From assembly GCF_003752175.1 (NCBI RefSeq), contig NZ_RJVF01000008.1, positions 1,050,073 to 1,114,072 of the forward strand: a stretch of 64,000 nucleotides of DNA, given 5' to 3'. Position 1 is the stretch's first letter, and each line of letters begins with the position of its first letter. Source of the DNA: Comamonas sp. BIGb0124 (GTDB lineage: Bacteria; Pseudomonadota; Gammaproteobacteria; Burkholderiales; Burkholderiaceae_C). This document shows, piece by piece, positions 16,665 through 25,877 of the stretch. The translations under genes were made by a program, and so were the position numbers. The notes beneath the pieces were generated by a model, which saw only the letters and a program-made list of their open reading frames with translations, was not told where the DNA came from and searched no databases.

Positions 16665-17816
16665 ATGCAAGACAGCCTGTTCCCGGACGACACGCCGCCC
16701 GAACCCCCACTCCGGCCCCGCCGCAACACGCCCCCGGCGGCCGGTCCGGATTCGGACGAAACCCCGGCGGCACCCGCGACCCGGCGAGCCCGCGACAGCG
16801 GCACCGTGCAGCCCATGCCCGCGACCCCGCAACAGCAGGCGCTGGCCGGCCGGTTGCCACCCAGCCTGCACATGGGGACCTCGTCGTGGCACTTCCCCGG
16901 CTGGGACGGCCTGGTCTGGCAAGGCGCCTATACCGAAAAACGCCTCTCCAGCCAGGGCCTCAAGGCCTATGGACAGCACGCACTGCTGCGCAGCGTCAGC
17001 CTCGACCGTGCTTTCTACCGGCCGCTGTCCACCCTGCAATACATCGAATACGCCGAACAGGTGCCCGAGACCTTCCGGTTCGTGGTGAAGGCCCCCGCCC
17101 TGGTGACCGACTCGCTGGTGCGAGGCGAACAAGGCCAGGGCAAACAGGACAACCCCGGATTTCTCGACCCGCGTCTGGCCGTCGACACCTTCATTCGGCC
17201 CGCCATCGAGGGCCTCGGGACCAAGGCCGGGGCCCTGGTCTTCCAGATCAGCCCCTTGCCCAGCCACTGGCTGCGGGCCATGCCGGTCGTGCTGGAGCGG
17301 CTTTCCCTGATGCTCGAAGCCGTGCGCGACGCACTCGACGGCGAGCAGGCGCTGCGCAGCCAGGCCCCCGATGTGGTGATTGCGGTCGAGGTGCGCGATG
17401 CCGCTTTCCTGCGGGCCGACATTCAGCCGCGGCTGGCCGAGGTGCTGTTGCAGCACGGTGCGACCTACTGTCTGGGCCTGCATGCCAAGATGCCGCCCAT
17501 CGAGGCGCAACTGCCCTTGCTGCGGCGGCTCTGGCCCGGACCGCTGGTCTGCCGCTGGAATCTGCACCGCAAACACGGCGCCTACGGCTACCAGGCGGCC
17601 AAGGATCTTTACGAACCCTTCGACCGCATCCAGGATGCCGATCCCGAGACCCGCTCCCATCTGACACGCGTGATTTTCGCCACCGCGGCACGCGGCCTGC
17701 CCGCACTGGTGACCATCAACAACAAGGCCGAGGGCAGCGCGCCCCTGTCCGTCGAAGCGCTGGCGCAGGAAGTCGCCGCCGGACTGCAGGCTTCGGATAC
17801 CCTATCGCCGCGATAG
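16665..17816 (+). CDS. DUF72 (YecE-like) family protein
   Basis: A 383-residue protein of the DUF72 TIM-barrel family, whose function is not established. The family opening is MGTSSWHFPGWDGLVWQG at about residues 70-87, followed by VSLDRAFYRPLS and FRFVVKAPALVTD. The late block is LVCRWNLHRKHGAYGYQAAKDLYEPFD, and VTINNKAEGSAP is the usual C-terminal motif. It has an unusual N-terminal extension of about 60 residues rich in Pro, Arg and Asp, and a region near 270-300 with extra helices. It lies directly after nth; DUF72 proteins have been suspected to have a nucleic-acid or repair link, but this is only context. Confidence 0.88.
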   Translation: MQDSLFPDDTPPEPPLRPRRNTPPAAGPDSDETPAAPATRRARDSGTVQPMPATPQQQALAGRLPPSLHMGTSSWHFPGWDGLVWQGAYTEKRLSSQGLKAYGQHALLRSVSLDRAFYRPLSTLQYIEYAEQVPETFRFVVKAPALVTDSLVRGEQGQGKQDNPGFLDPRLAVDTFIRPAIEGLGTKAGALVFQISPLPSHWLRAMPVVLERLSLMLEAVRDALDGEQALRSQAPDVVIAVEVRDAAFLRADIQPRLAEVLLQHGATYCLGLHAKMPPIEAQLPLLRRLWPGPLVCRWNLHRKHGAYGYQAAKDLYEPFDRIQDADPETRSHLTRVIFATAARGLPALVTINNKAEGSAPLSVEALAQEVAAGLQASDTLSPR

Positions 17817-17965
17817 CATGGCATCGGCCCCACGGGGGCCGCGGGGCCTCTTGCTTTCTGTCACAATGCCGCAACCCTAGGTACGGCCCGGTCAAACGGG
17901 CCTCGACGACTCCCCTCAGAGCCTGCCGCCCTTGAAGAGGCGGGCCCCGTTCAAAGGAAAACACC

Positions 17966-18298
17966 ATGGCCAGCGAACTCATCACCCATACCACCGACGC
18001 CTCCTTCCAATCCGATGTCATCCAGAGCGACAAGCCCGTCCTGGTCGACTTCTGGGCCGAATGGTGCGGTCCCTGCCGCATGATCGCTCCGATCCTGGAC
18101 GACGTCGCGCAGGCCTACCAGGGCCGTCTGCAGATCACCAAGGTGAACGTGGACGAAAACCGCGACGTGCCCGGCCAGTTCGGCATCCGCGGCATCCCCA
18201 CGCTCATGCTGTTCAAGAACGGCGAACTGGCGGCCACCAAGGTCGGCGCGGTCAACAAGGCCCAGCTCACGGCCTTCATCGACCAGCAGCTCGCCTGA
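17966..18298 (+). CDS. trxA: Thioredoxin 1
   Basis: A 110-residue cytoplasmic thiol-disulfide reductant. The active site WCGPC is at residues 33-37 ([17 protein letters not shown]), and the cis-proline loop is [15 protein letters not shown]. The length and sequence are those of the main housekeeping thioredoxin. AAGGAA precedes the ATG. The order trxA-rho is conserved in many proteobacteria, and rho follows here after a 365-base gap. Confidence 0.97.
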   Translation: MASELITHTTDASFQSDVIQSDKPVLVDFWAEWCGPCRMIAPILDDVAQAYQGRLQITKVNVDENRDVPGQFGIRGIPTLMLFKNGELAATKVGAVNKAQLTAFIDQQLA

Positions 18299-18663
18299 GT
18301 TCACGCCCGACCCTGGCGGCCGCCCTTTCCGGACGGCCGCTCCGACCGGCCTGCGCACCCCGCAGGCCGGTCTCGCATCGAGGTGCCGGGAGGCACGCGG
18401 GCCGGCGATCCGGCTTCGAGCCGAATCTTTTTCCGGCCCTGTCCGCAAACCCCTTTGCATCGGGCGAACTTTACTGTCTATAATCTGTGCATTGACTGAG
18501 GCGGCCGCTTTCAAATCTTGAGCGCCCAGCTTCCTGCCAACTGGTGCACAGGCTGCATGGCCGCTATCCGGCCCCAGACGCCGCTCACGAAGCGCGCCCG
18601 CCTGCGGTATCCCCCTTCCCCCCCTACCTGATCCGTCAAGTCTTTCCGCCAGGAGCGGACCCT
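18299..18663 (+). promoter_or_regulatory. trxA-rho intergenic region with hairpins, a promoter and a long rho leader
   Basis: There is no gene here. Downstream of trxA is a perfect 11-bp hairpin (ACCGGCCTGCG at 18345-18355, loop CACCC, complement to 18371), preceded by a GCGGCCG/CGGCCGC repeat. Neither has a U-tract. A good sigma-70 promoter follows: TTGCAT at 18455-18460, an 18-base spacer and TATAAT at 18479-18484. It would start transcription near 18,491 and give rho a leader of about 170 bases. In enterobacteria rho is autoregulated by Rho-dependent termination in its leader, and a long leader here is consistent with that. Confidence 0.7.
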
Positions 18664-19926
18664 ATGCATCTGAACGAACTCAAGGCACAACACGTGTCTG
18701 AAGTCCTCAAGCAGGCAGAAGCCCTTGAGATCGAAAACACTGGCCGCATGCGCAAGCAGGAGCTGATGTTTGCCATCATCAAAAAGCGTGCGCGTGCGGG
18801 CGAACAGGTGTTCGCCGACGGCGTGCTCGAGGTGCTTCCCGACGGCTTCGGCTTTCTGCGCAGCCCGGACACCAGCTTCACGGCCAGCACGGACGACATC
18901 TACATCTCGCCCAGCCAGATCCGCCGCTTCAACCTGCACACCGGCGACATGATCGAAGGCGAAGTGCGCACGCCGAAGGATGGCGAACGCTACTTCGCGC
19001 TCACCAAGCTCGACAAGATCAACGGCAACGCGCCCGAAGCCAACAAGCACAAGGTGATGTTCGAGAACCTGACGCCGCTGTTCCCCAAGGAACAGATGCG
19101 CCTGGAACGCGACCTCAAGACCGAAGAGAACATCACCGGCCGCCTGATCGACATCATCGCGCCCATCGGACGCGGCCAGCGCGCACTCATCGTCGCACCG
19201 CCCAAGAGCGGCAAGACCATGATGATGCAGCACATCGCGCATGCCATCACGGCCAACAATCCCGACGTGCACCTGATCGTGCTGCTGGTCGACGAGCGTC
19301 CCGAAGAAGTGACCGAAATGCAGCGTTCGGTGAAGGGCGAAGTGATCTCCTCGACCTTCGACGAGCCGGCCGCCCGCCACGTGCACGTGGCCGAGATGGT
19401 GATCGAACGCGCCAAGCGCCTGGTCGAGCTCAAGATGGACGTGGTGATCCTGCTGGACTCGATCACGCGTCTTGCCCGCGCCTACAACAACGTGGTGCCC
19501 TCCTCCGGCAAGGTTCTGTCGGGCGGCGTGGACTCGAACGCGCTGCAGCGCCCCAAGCGTTTCTTCGGCGCCGCACGCAATGTGGAAGAAGGCGGCTCGC
19601 TGACCATCATCGCCACGGCGCTGGTCGACACCGGCAGCCGCATGGACGAAGTGATCTTCGAAGAGTTCAAGGGTACCGGCAACAGCGAAGTGCACCTCAG
19701 CCGTCGGCTGTACGAAAAACGCGTGTTCCCGGCGATCGAGCTCAGCAAGAGCGGCACGCGCCGCGAGGAACTGCTGCTGGCCCCCGAAATCCTGCAGAAG
19801 ACCCGCATCCTGCGCCAGTTCATCTACAACATGGACGAAATCGAGTCCATGGAGCTGATGATCAAGAACATGAAGTCGACCAAGACCAACGTCGATTTCT
19901 TCGACATGATGCGCCGCGGCGGCTGA
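18664..19926 (+). CDS. rho: Transcription termination factor Rho
   Basis: A 420-residue hexameric RNA helicase that ends transcription. The N-terminal helical domain is followed by the RNA-binding cold-shock-like fold ([26 protein letters not shown]). The ATPase has Walker A APPKSGKT, Walker [17 protein letters not shown], the Q-loop region [20 protein letters not shown] and the R-loop [11 protein letters not shown]. The start [17 protein letters not shown] is the conserved one. It lacks the long insertion seen in actinobacterial Rho. It is followed by an intrinsic terminator. Confidence 0.98.
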   Translation: MHLNELKAQHVSEVLKQAEALEIENTGRMRKQELMFAIIKKRARAGEQVFADGVLEVLPDGFGFLRSPDTSFTASTDDIYISPSQIRRFNLHTGDMIEGEVRTPKDGERYFALTKLDKINGNAPEANKHKVMFENLTPLFPKEQMRLERDLKTEENITGRLIDIIAPIGRGQRALIVAPPKSGKTMMMQHIAHAITANNPDVHLIVLLVDERPEEVTEMQRSVKGEVISSTFDEPAARHVHVAEMVIERAKRLVELKMDVVILLDSITRLARAYNNVVPSSGKVLSGGVDSNALQRPKRFFGAARNVEEGGSLTIIATALVDTGSRMDEVIFEEFKGTGNSEVHLSRRLYEKRVFPAIELSKSGTRREELLLAPEILQKTRILRQFIYNMDEIESMELMIKNMKSTKTNVDFFDMMRRGG

Positions 19927-19972
19927 ACGCCGCAACCCGGTCTTTGCCGCCGCAAAGACCCCGCAGCCACTC

Positions 19973-20000
19973 GAAAAGCGCACCCCAGAGTGCGCTTTTC
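19973..20000 (+). terminator. Intrinsic terminator after rho
   Basis: GAAAAGCGCAC at 19973-19983 and GTGCGCTTTTC at 19990-20000 form an 11-bp stem with a 6-base loop. The 3' arm carries the T-tract. It is placed 47 bases after the rho stop. Confidence 0.85.
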
Positions 20001-20167
20001 TGTATCCGGGACAGGCAGGCTTCGCACGGACTGGCGCGACCGGCCCCGTGTATGCGATAATCCCGGGTTCGCAGAAAGTGCTCCTTGGATTTTTTCACCA
20101 GCCGAATGGTTCGCCTGGGTCTAGGGAACGGCTCCCGCACCTGACTGCCCATAGGCAAGGAATTCCC

Positions 20168-20431
20168 ATGAAAGAAGGCATCCATCCCGACTATCGCGAA
20201 GTCGTGTTCCTGGACATGTCCAACAACACCCAATTCGTGATCCGTTCGTGCGCCAGCACCAAGGAAAAGATCAAGCTCGAAGACGGCCGTGAACTGCCGC
20301 TGTTCAAGCTCGATACCTCCAGCGAATCGCACCCCTTCTACACCGGCACCCAAAAGTCGGTCGACACCATGGGCGGCCGTGTGGAAAAGTTCCGCAACAA
20401 GTTCGCTCGCGTGGGCGTCGCCACGAAGTAA
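20168..20431 (+). CDS. rpmE2: Ribosomal protein bL31, type B
   Basis: An 87-residue ribosomal protein of the large subunit. [18 protein letters not shown] is the typical type-B opening, and [23 protein letters not shown] the conserved C-terminal block. The zinc-binding CxxC of type-A L31 is absent, so this is the zinc-free paralogue. In bacteria with both forms it is often derepressed by Zur under zinc limitation, but I see no clear Zur box. An extended -10 element (TGC-GATAAT at 20053-20061) lies about 110 bases upstream. Confidence 0.95.
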   Translation: MKEGIHPDYREVVFLDMSNNTQFVIRSCASTKEKIKLEDGRELPLFKLDTSSESHPFYTGTQKSVDTMGGRVEKFRNKFARVGVATK

Positions 20432-20491
20432 GCATGCCATCCAGGCCGCTCCCGTGCTTCGGCGCGGGTGGCAGGCCCGGTGTTCTTGCAC

Positions 20492-20525
20492 AAAAAAGGC
20501 AGCCGCTGATGCGTGCTGCCTTTTT
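20492..20525. terminator. Intrinsic terminator after rpmE2, likely bidirectional
   Basis: Six A at 20492-20497, then GGCAGC (20498-20503), an 11-base loop, GCTGCC (20515-20520), and five T followed by G and four more T. It has an A-tract and a T-tract on the two sides and could work on both strands. Confidence 0.85.
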
Positions 20526-20683
20526 GTTTTGTACTGAGCCGGCCCGCTCGCGCGCCGGCGCATTCACGTCAACGTGCTAGTCTGTGCGGCCTGGCCCAAT
20601 ACTGGGCAACGAGCCCCGACACAGCCGCCCGGCTGTATCGCAGGGCGTGAGCGCCAGCTGTATCCGCCTCACCCGATACCAAC

Positions 20684-22435
20684 ATGAACCGTCCATCACC
20701 CGCCATCGTCGCCCAATCCGCCGTCCGGCCGTTGCCGCGCCTGATCCTGCTGCTGGTCTGCGTGGTCTATGTGATGACGGGTTTCGTGGGCCGCGAACCC
20801 TGGAAGAACGCGGACATCGTGGGCTTCGGCTTCATGCAGCAACTCGCACAGGGTCAATCCGACCCGTGGCACCCCATGCTGCTCGACCAGGCCGCCAGCC
20901 AGGGCGTGGTCCTGCCCTACTGGCTGGGTGCCGGAGCCATGCAGTTGGCGCCCGACTGGATCCCCCTCGATTTTGCCGCCCGCGTGCCTTTCGCACTGCT
21001 GCTGGCGCTGGCGCTGTGCTGCACCTGGTACGCGGTCTACCACCTCGCACGCGATCCGCAGGCCCAGCCGGTGAGTTTTGCCTTCGGCGGCGAGGCCAGC
21101 CCCAAGGACTATGCGCGCGCACTGGCCGATGGCGGCCTGCTGGCCCTGATCGCCTGCCTGGGTCTGGGTCAAATCGGCCACGAGACCAGCCCGGCGCTGG
21201 TCGACCTGGCCATGTTTTCACTGATCTTCTATGGCGCCACGGCCGGTCCCTCGGTGCGCGGCTGGCCGATCCTGGCGACGGTGGCCGGCATCGTGGGCCT
21301 GACGCTCAACGGCGCCATGATTCCTGCCTGGCTGCTCTCCATCGGCGCCTGTCTGCTGGCCTGGCCCCGTCCGGTGCGGGCGTCCGGTGCTTCGTTCGAA
21401 CGCCGCCTGTCCGACAAGCTGCCTTCGGGCTGGCACACCGGCTGGCAACTTCCGGCGGCGGTCGCGGGGGGTCTGGCGGCCAGCGTCTTTTTGCTGAACT
21501 GGCACACCACGCTGCCCTCCGATCCGATCGCGGCGCTGAGCCATGGCCTGGCCTACTGGACCACGGCCGATGCCTGGCGCAGTTGGGGCCGCTTGCTGCT
21601 GTGGTTCACCTGGCCGACCTGGCTGCTGGCCCTGTGGGCCCTGTGGCGCTGGCGCTGGCAGGTGCTGCAACGCCACATCGCGCTGCCGCTGTGGTTCGGT
21701 CTGGTGGCCCTGGGCACCGCATTCCTGCGCAACGGCGACGACCGCACGCTGCTGGCCGCGCTCCCTGCGCTGGCCGCACTGGCGGCTTTTGCGCTGCCCA
21801 CGCTGCAACGCACGTTCTCGGCACTGATCGACTGGTTCACGCTGCTGTTCTTCTCGGGCTGCGCGATCTTTGCGTGGCTGGCCTGGATTGCCCTGCAGAC
21901 CGGCTGGCCCCCCAAGATCCACCACAATGTCATCCGCCTGGTGCCCGGCTACGAGCCCGCGGTGGGCGTGCTGGCCCTGGCTGCCGGGCTGGCCGTGACG
22001 ATCGCCTGGATCTGGCTGGTGCGCTGGCGCATCGGCCGCCATCGGCCTGTCATCTGGAAAAGCCTGGTGCTGCCGGCCAGCGGAGCGGCACTGTGCTGGG
22101 TGCTGCTGCTCACGCTGTGGCTCTCCCCGGTGGACTTCGCACGCAGCTACCAGCAGCAGATGGCCCGCCTGGCACCGCTGCTCACGGCGCAGTCCAGCTG
22201 TATCGAGGTGCATGGACTGACCTCCGCACAGGTGGCCGCCGTGCAGTTCTACGGCCGCTATCCGGTCAAGAAGGCCGGCGACGGCGCCAACTGCGCCTAC
22301 CTCATCACCACGCCGCGGGCCCAGCTCGCCCTGCCCTACCGGGACGCCGGCCACCGCTGGTCGCTGATCGAGCCCGTGCAGCGCCTGGCCGACCGACGCG
22401 AGGACATGCTGCTGTTCCGCCGCATTCCGGGCTGA
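20684..22435 (+). CDS. Polytopic membrane protein, ArnT-like glycosyltransferase (GT83 type)
   Basis: A 583-residue inner-membrane protein with about twelve spans and a C-terminal soluble domain from about residue 490 (CIEVHGLTSAQVAAVQFYG). The N-terminal GFVGREPWKNADIVGFGFM holds the D/E-rich first loop seen in ArnT and PMT-type glycosyltransferases, where acidic residues act in catalysis. Such enzymes move sugars from a polyprenyl carrier onto lipid A or other acceptors. The match is by general architecture, and many Burkholderiales annotate this protein only as a hypothetical membrane protein. It is followed 118 bases later by a MATE pump. Confidence 0.65.
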   Translation: MNRPSPAIVAQSAVRPLPRLILLLVCVVYVMTGFVGREPWKNADIVGFGFMQQLAQGQSDPWHPMLLDQAASQGVVLPYWLGAGAMQLAPDWIPLDFAARVPFALLLALALCCTWYAVYHLARDPQAQPVSFAFGGEASPKDYARALADGGLLALIACLGLGQIGHETSPALVDLAMFSLIFYGATAGPSVRGWPILATVAGIVGLTLNGAMIPAWLLSIGACLLAWPRPVRASGASFERRLSDKLPSGWHTGWQLPAAVAGGLAASVFLLNWHTTLPSDPIAALSHGLAYWTTADAWRSWGRLLLWFTWPTWLLALWALWRWRWQVLQRHIALPLWFGLVALGTAFLRNGDDRTLLAALPALAALAAFALPTLQRTFSALIDWFTLLFFSGCAIFAWLAWIALQTGWPPKIHHNVIRLVPGYEPAVGVLALAAGLAVTIAWIWLVRWRIGRHRPVIWKSLVLPASGAALCWVLLLTLWLSPVDFARSYQQQMARLAPLLTAQSSCIEVHGLTSAQVAAVQFYGRYPVKKAGDGANCAYLITTPRAQLALPYRDAGHRWSLIEPVQRLADRREDMLLFRRIPG

Positions 22436-22553
22436 GCCCCTGCCGGGCGGCGGCGACCGGCGACGCCACCCGAGGTTTCCAAAACAACGCCAGTTGCGAC
22501 TGCCGGCCCCGGACCCGGGGCGGCAGCGGACAACCCGGCCCAGCACTCCATCC

Positions 22554-23888
22554 ATGTCCGAATTCAAGCTCCTCTTGCGCCACGCCCTGGCCATCTTCGC
22601 CGGACAACTGGCCACCATGGCCTATGCGGTGACCGACACCATCGTGGCAGGCCGCCATTCCGACCATGCGCTGGCGGCCCTGTCCGTGGGCACGTCCATC
22701 TTCGTCAGCGTCTACGTTTCGCTGATGGGGGTGATGCAAGCCTTGTTGCCGGCCTACGCCGAGCTTCACGGCGCACAGCGCCCGCTGGCCGTGGGCCGCA
22801 CCTTCCGGCAGTCGCTTTACCTGTGCGCCGTGCTGGCAGTGCTGGGCATGGGCATCATGCTGTTTCCGGCTCCGCTGCTGCGCTGGGCGCAGGTGCCGGC
22901 CGAACTGCAGGCGGACGTGACGACCTATCTGCATGTGCTGGCCATGGCGTTTCCCATGGCCCTCCTGTTCCGCATGTACGCCACGCTCAACCAGGCGCTG
23001 GGCCATCCCTGGCTGGTCACCTCGCTGCAGGTGGCGGGGCTGGTGGCCAAGGTTCCGCTGTCGATCTGGTTCGTGTTCGGCGGCGCCGGCCTGGCGCCCA
23101 TGGGCGTGGTCGGCTGCGCCTGGGCCACGGCGGCCATCAACACCCTGCTGTTCCTGCTGGGCGCGTGGATGATGCGTTACCAGTCCTTCTACAAGCCCTA
23201 CGGCCTGTGGCAGCGGATCGAGCGGCCCGACTGGGTGCAGTTGCGCCGGCTGGTGCGGCTGGGCGTGCCGGCGGGCCTGACGTATGCCGTCGAGGTCACC
23301 TCGTTCACCGTGATGGCCCTGCTGATCGCACGCATGGGCACGACCGCACTCGCCAGCCACCAGATCGCCAGCAATCTGGCTGCGGTGCTCTACATGTTTC
23401 CGCTGGCCATGGCGCTGGCCTGCAGCGCCCGCACCTCGTACTGGCTGGGCGCGGGCCGGCCCGATCAGGCACGTCACGTGATCGTGCTCGGCTACAAGAC
23501 CACGCTGGGCCTGGCCCTGGTGGCCGCTTTTGTGCTGACGATGCTTCGGCATCGGCTGGCGTCGGCCTACTCGGCCAACCCCGAGGTGGTGGCCCTGGCG
23601 GCCTCGGTGCTGCTGTGGATCGCGGCCTACCACCTGGCCGATGCTCCGCAGGTGCTGGGAGCCTTCCTGCTGCGCTGCTACGGCGTCACGCTGATGCCGT
23701 TTGCCGTCTACGGCACGCTGCTGTGGGGCCTGGCGCTGCCCGCCGGCTTTGCGCTGGCCTACAGCGGCCTGGGGCCGCTGCCGGCGCTGATGAGCCCGTC
23801 GGCGTTCTGGATGGCACAGGTCTGCGGGCTGAGCGTCATCGCAGCACTGCTCGCGGCCATGCTCTATCGGGCGGCACGCCGCGCGTGA
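22554..23888 (+). CDS. MATE-family efflux transporter
   Basis: A 444-residue inner-membrane antiporter with twelve predicted spans, arranged as two six-span halves. The opening FAGQLATMAYAVTDTIVAGRHS is the typical MATE first helix and loop. The second half repeats the pattern at GVPAGLTYAVEVTSFTVMALL. MATE pumps export cationic drugs and dyes using a sodium or proton gradient. The start is the ATG at 22554. The substrate is unknown. It is probably co-transcribed with the upstream membrane protein and perhaps with the SDR that begins 48 bases later. Confidence 0.93.
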   Translation: MSEFKLLLRHALAIFAGQLATMAYAVTDTIVAGRHSDHALAALSVGTSIFVSVYVSLMGVMQALLPAYAELHGAQRPLAVGRTFRQSLYLCAVLAVLGMGIMLFPAPLLRWAQVPAELQADVTTYLHVLAMAFPMALLFRMYATLNQALGHPWLVTSLQVAGLVAKVPLSIWFVFGGAGLAPMGVVGCAWATAAINTLLFLLGAWMMRYQSFYKPYGLWQRIERPDWVQLRRLVRLGVPAGLTYAVEVTSFTVMALLIARMGTTALASHQIASNLAAVLYMFPLAMALACSARTSYWLGAGRPDQARHVIVLGYKTTLGLALVAAFVLTMLRHRLASAYSANPEVVALAASVLLWIAAYHLADAPQVLGAFLLRCYGVTLMPFAVYGTLLWGLALPAGFALAYSGLGPLPALMSPSAFWMAQVCGLSVIAALLAAMLYRAARRA

Positions 23889-23935
23889 GCGGCGGCGGCT
23901 CCTAGAATGGTCCGACGAACCATCAGGAGACACAC

Positions 23936-24706
23936 ATGAACATCGCGGGCAAATCCATCATCGTCACGGGCGCGGGCAACGGCATCGGCGAGGGCATCGC
24001 CCGTCATCTGGCCGCTCAGGGCGCGCGGGTGGTGGTCAACGACATCGATGCCGAACGCGGTGAACGCGTGGCGCAGGCCATTCGGGCCGAAGGCGGCACG
24101 GCAGCGTTCTTCAGGACGGACGTCACCCGGCGCGCCGAGGTGCAGCAACTGGTGGACGAGGCTCTTCTGCTCTACGGGCGGCTCGATGCCGTGGTCAACA
24201 ACGCCGGCTGGACACACCGCAACAAACCGCTGCTCGAAGTCGACGAAGACGAATTCGACCGGGTCTATGCGGTCAACGTCAAGAGCCTCTACCTGACGAC
24301 GCTGTGCGCCGTGCCGGCCATGCGCGCCAATCCGGGCGGCTCGGGGGGCAGCTTCATCAACATCGCCTCGACCGCAGGCATACGCCCGCGCCCCGGTCTG
24401 ACCTGGTACAACGGCTCGAAAGGCGCGGTCATCACGACCAGCAAATCGATGGCCGCCGAATTGGGACCGGACAACATCCGGGTCAACTGCATCAACCCCG
24501 TGTTCAACCCCGATACCGGGCTCGCGGCCGAGTTCGCAGGCGGCACGCTCGACGAGGCCGCCCGTGCCCGTTTCCGGGCCAGCATCCCGCTGGGCCGGTT
24601 CTCGACGGCACGCGACGTGGCCCATGCCGTGCACTACCTGGCCAGCGACGAGGCCTCGTTCATTTCGGGGGTGTGCATCGAGGTCGACGGCGCACGCTGC
24701 GTCTAG
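23936..24706 (+). CDS. Short-chain dehydrogenase/reductase (SDR)
   Basis: A 256-residue NAD(P)-dependent oxidoreductase. The cofactor motif is TGAGNGIGEGIA at residues 11-22, then NDIDAERG and VNNAGWTHRNKP. The catalytic site is INIASTAGIRPRPGLTWYNGSKGA, and the C-terminal ISGVCIEVDGARCV is typical of classical SDRs related to FabG and glucose dehydrogenase. Asp after the second beta strand (VVVNDID) suggests preference for NAD. The substrate cannot be told. Its stop overlaps the convergent LysR gene by four bases. Confidence 0.88.
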   Translation: MNIAGKSIIVTGAGNGIGEGIARHLAAQGARVVVNDIDAERGERVAQAIRAEGGTAAFFRTDVTRRAEVQQLVDEALLLYGRLDAVVNNAGWTHRNKPLLEVDEDEFDRVYAVNVKSLYLTTLCAVPAMRANPGGSGGSFINIASTAGIRPRPGLTWYNGSKGAVITTSKSMAAELGPDNIRVNCINPVFNPDTGLAAEFAGGTLDEAARARFRASIPLGRFSTARDVAHAVHYLASDEASFISGVCIEVDGARCV

Positions 24707-25638
24707 GCCGACGGCTCGGGCAAGCCACGGCGCACATGCTCGACCAGGCGCAGCAGGCCGGGCGTCATCGACTTGGCCCGGTGCAGCACCAGGCTCAACG
24801 GCCGTGCCAGCGGCGGCAGCGGCGTGGCGAGCTCGACGAGCCGGCCGCTGGCCAGCGCATCGGCGACCACCCAGCGCGACAGGCAGGTGATGCCCAGCCC
24901 GGCCGAAACCGCCTGCTTGATGGCCTCTGAATTCGCAAACTGTATGCCTTCGTGCAGTTGGGGCACATGGGGCATCAGCATTTGCACGATGGTCTCGCGC
25001 GTACCGGAGCCGGCTTCGCGCAGCAGCCAGGTCGCACGCGCCAATTCCGCCAACGGCAACACGCCAGCACCGCCGTCCTGAGCCTTGCGATGCCAGCGCG
25101 ATCCGGCGCCGGCAACGATGACCAGCTCGTCCGTCAGCCAGGGCATGACGGTCAGTTCGGGTTCGTGGCAAGGCCCTTCGATCAGTCCCAGGTCGAGCTC
25201 GAAACCCGCCACCTGGCTGGCGATGGCCTGCGTGTTGGCAATGGACACATGCGCATTCCATTGGGCCTGGCGTTCGGGCGGCAAGCTCCGCCGGAATGTC
25301 GCCAGCACGCCGGGCAGCAGGTAGTTGCCGATGGTCGTGCTGGCACCGATGCGCAGCCCTCCCGCCCCCGCTGCGTCGTCGAGCGCCCAGGATTCGATCG
25401 CCCGGGCGCCGTCCACCACGGCTAGCACGCGGGGCAGCAGCTCCTGGCCATGGCCATTGAGGCGCAGGCGCCGGCCGACACGATCGAACAAGGGCAGGCC
25501 CAGGCTGGACTCCAGCTCGTTGAGCGCGGCGCTGGTCGCCGACTGCGAGAGCCCGATGTCCTGAGCCGCCGCCGGCGTGCTGCCGGCGCGCGCGACGGCG
25601 GCAAAGATCTGCATCTGGCGCAAGGTGATGTGGAGCAT
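24703..25638 (-). CDS. yeiE: LysR-family regulator, YeiE-like
   Basis: A 311-residue LysR-type regulator. The N-terminal helix-turn-helix ITLRQMQIFAAVARAGSTPA, then LSQSATSAALNELESSLGL, matches the YeiE/CbbR branch. The effector domain includes IGASTTIGNYLLPGVLATF and GAGSRWHRK. I chose the ATG at 25638 (MLHITLRQ). It is divergent from the yeiH-like gene, and a yeiE-yeiH neighbourhood is known in enterobacteria. In Cronobacter YeiE has been tied to sulfite tolerance. The protein is therefore likely to sense a small anion and control the transporter. Confidence 0.88.
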   Translation of the reverse strand: MLHITLRQMQIFAAVARAGSTPAAAQDIGLSQSATSAALNELESSLGLPLFDRVGRRLRLNGHGQELLPRVLAVVDGARAIESWALDDAAGAGGLRIGASTTIGNYLLPGVLATFRRSLPPERQAQWNAHVSIANTQAIASQVAGFELDLGLIEGPCHEPELTVMPWLTDELVIVAGAGSRWHRKAQDGGAGVLPLAELARATWLLREAGSGTRETIVQMLMPHVPQLHEGIQFANSEAIKQAVSAGLGITCLSRWVVADALASGRLVELATPLPPLARPLSLVLHRAKSMTPGLLRLVEHVRRGLPEPSA

Positions 25639-25877
25639 GTGCAACAGGGAAACGGAAAAACAGGAAACGCAGCAACCGCCGGCGGGACATGGCGGAGGCC
25701 ATCGACGACAGCGTGACGAGACTTGGGCGGGCCGCCACACGGTCGAACGACGGGGCAGTGGTTGCGTCAGTCACTCGATAACCTGTTTTTCAGGTTTAAT
25801 CAATCTACATTATTCACTTTATCAGTTTATGCAATTTCTGTAGATTCATATCTGTCGAATGAATAACGAAAGAACCC
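25639..25877. promoter_or_regulatory. AT-rich divergent promoter region of yeiE and yeiH
   Basis: The 239-base gap has a strikingly AT-rich segment at about 25,780-25,865 (TTTAATCAATCTACATTATT and beyond) in otherwise GC-rich DNA. CTACA/TGTAG-type pairs occur at 25,805-25,809 and 25,840-25,844 (CTACA ... TGTAG). These could be LysR half-sites around overlapping divergent promoters. The exact -35 and -10 elements are not clear. Confidence 0.5.
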
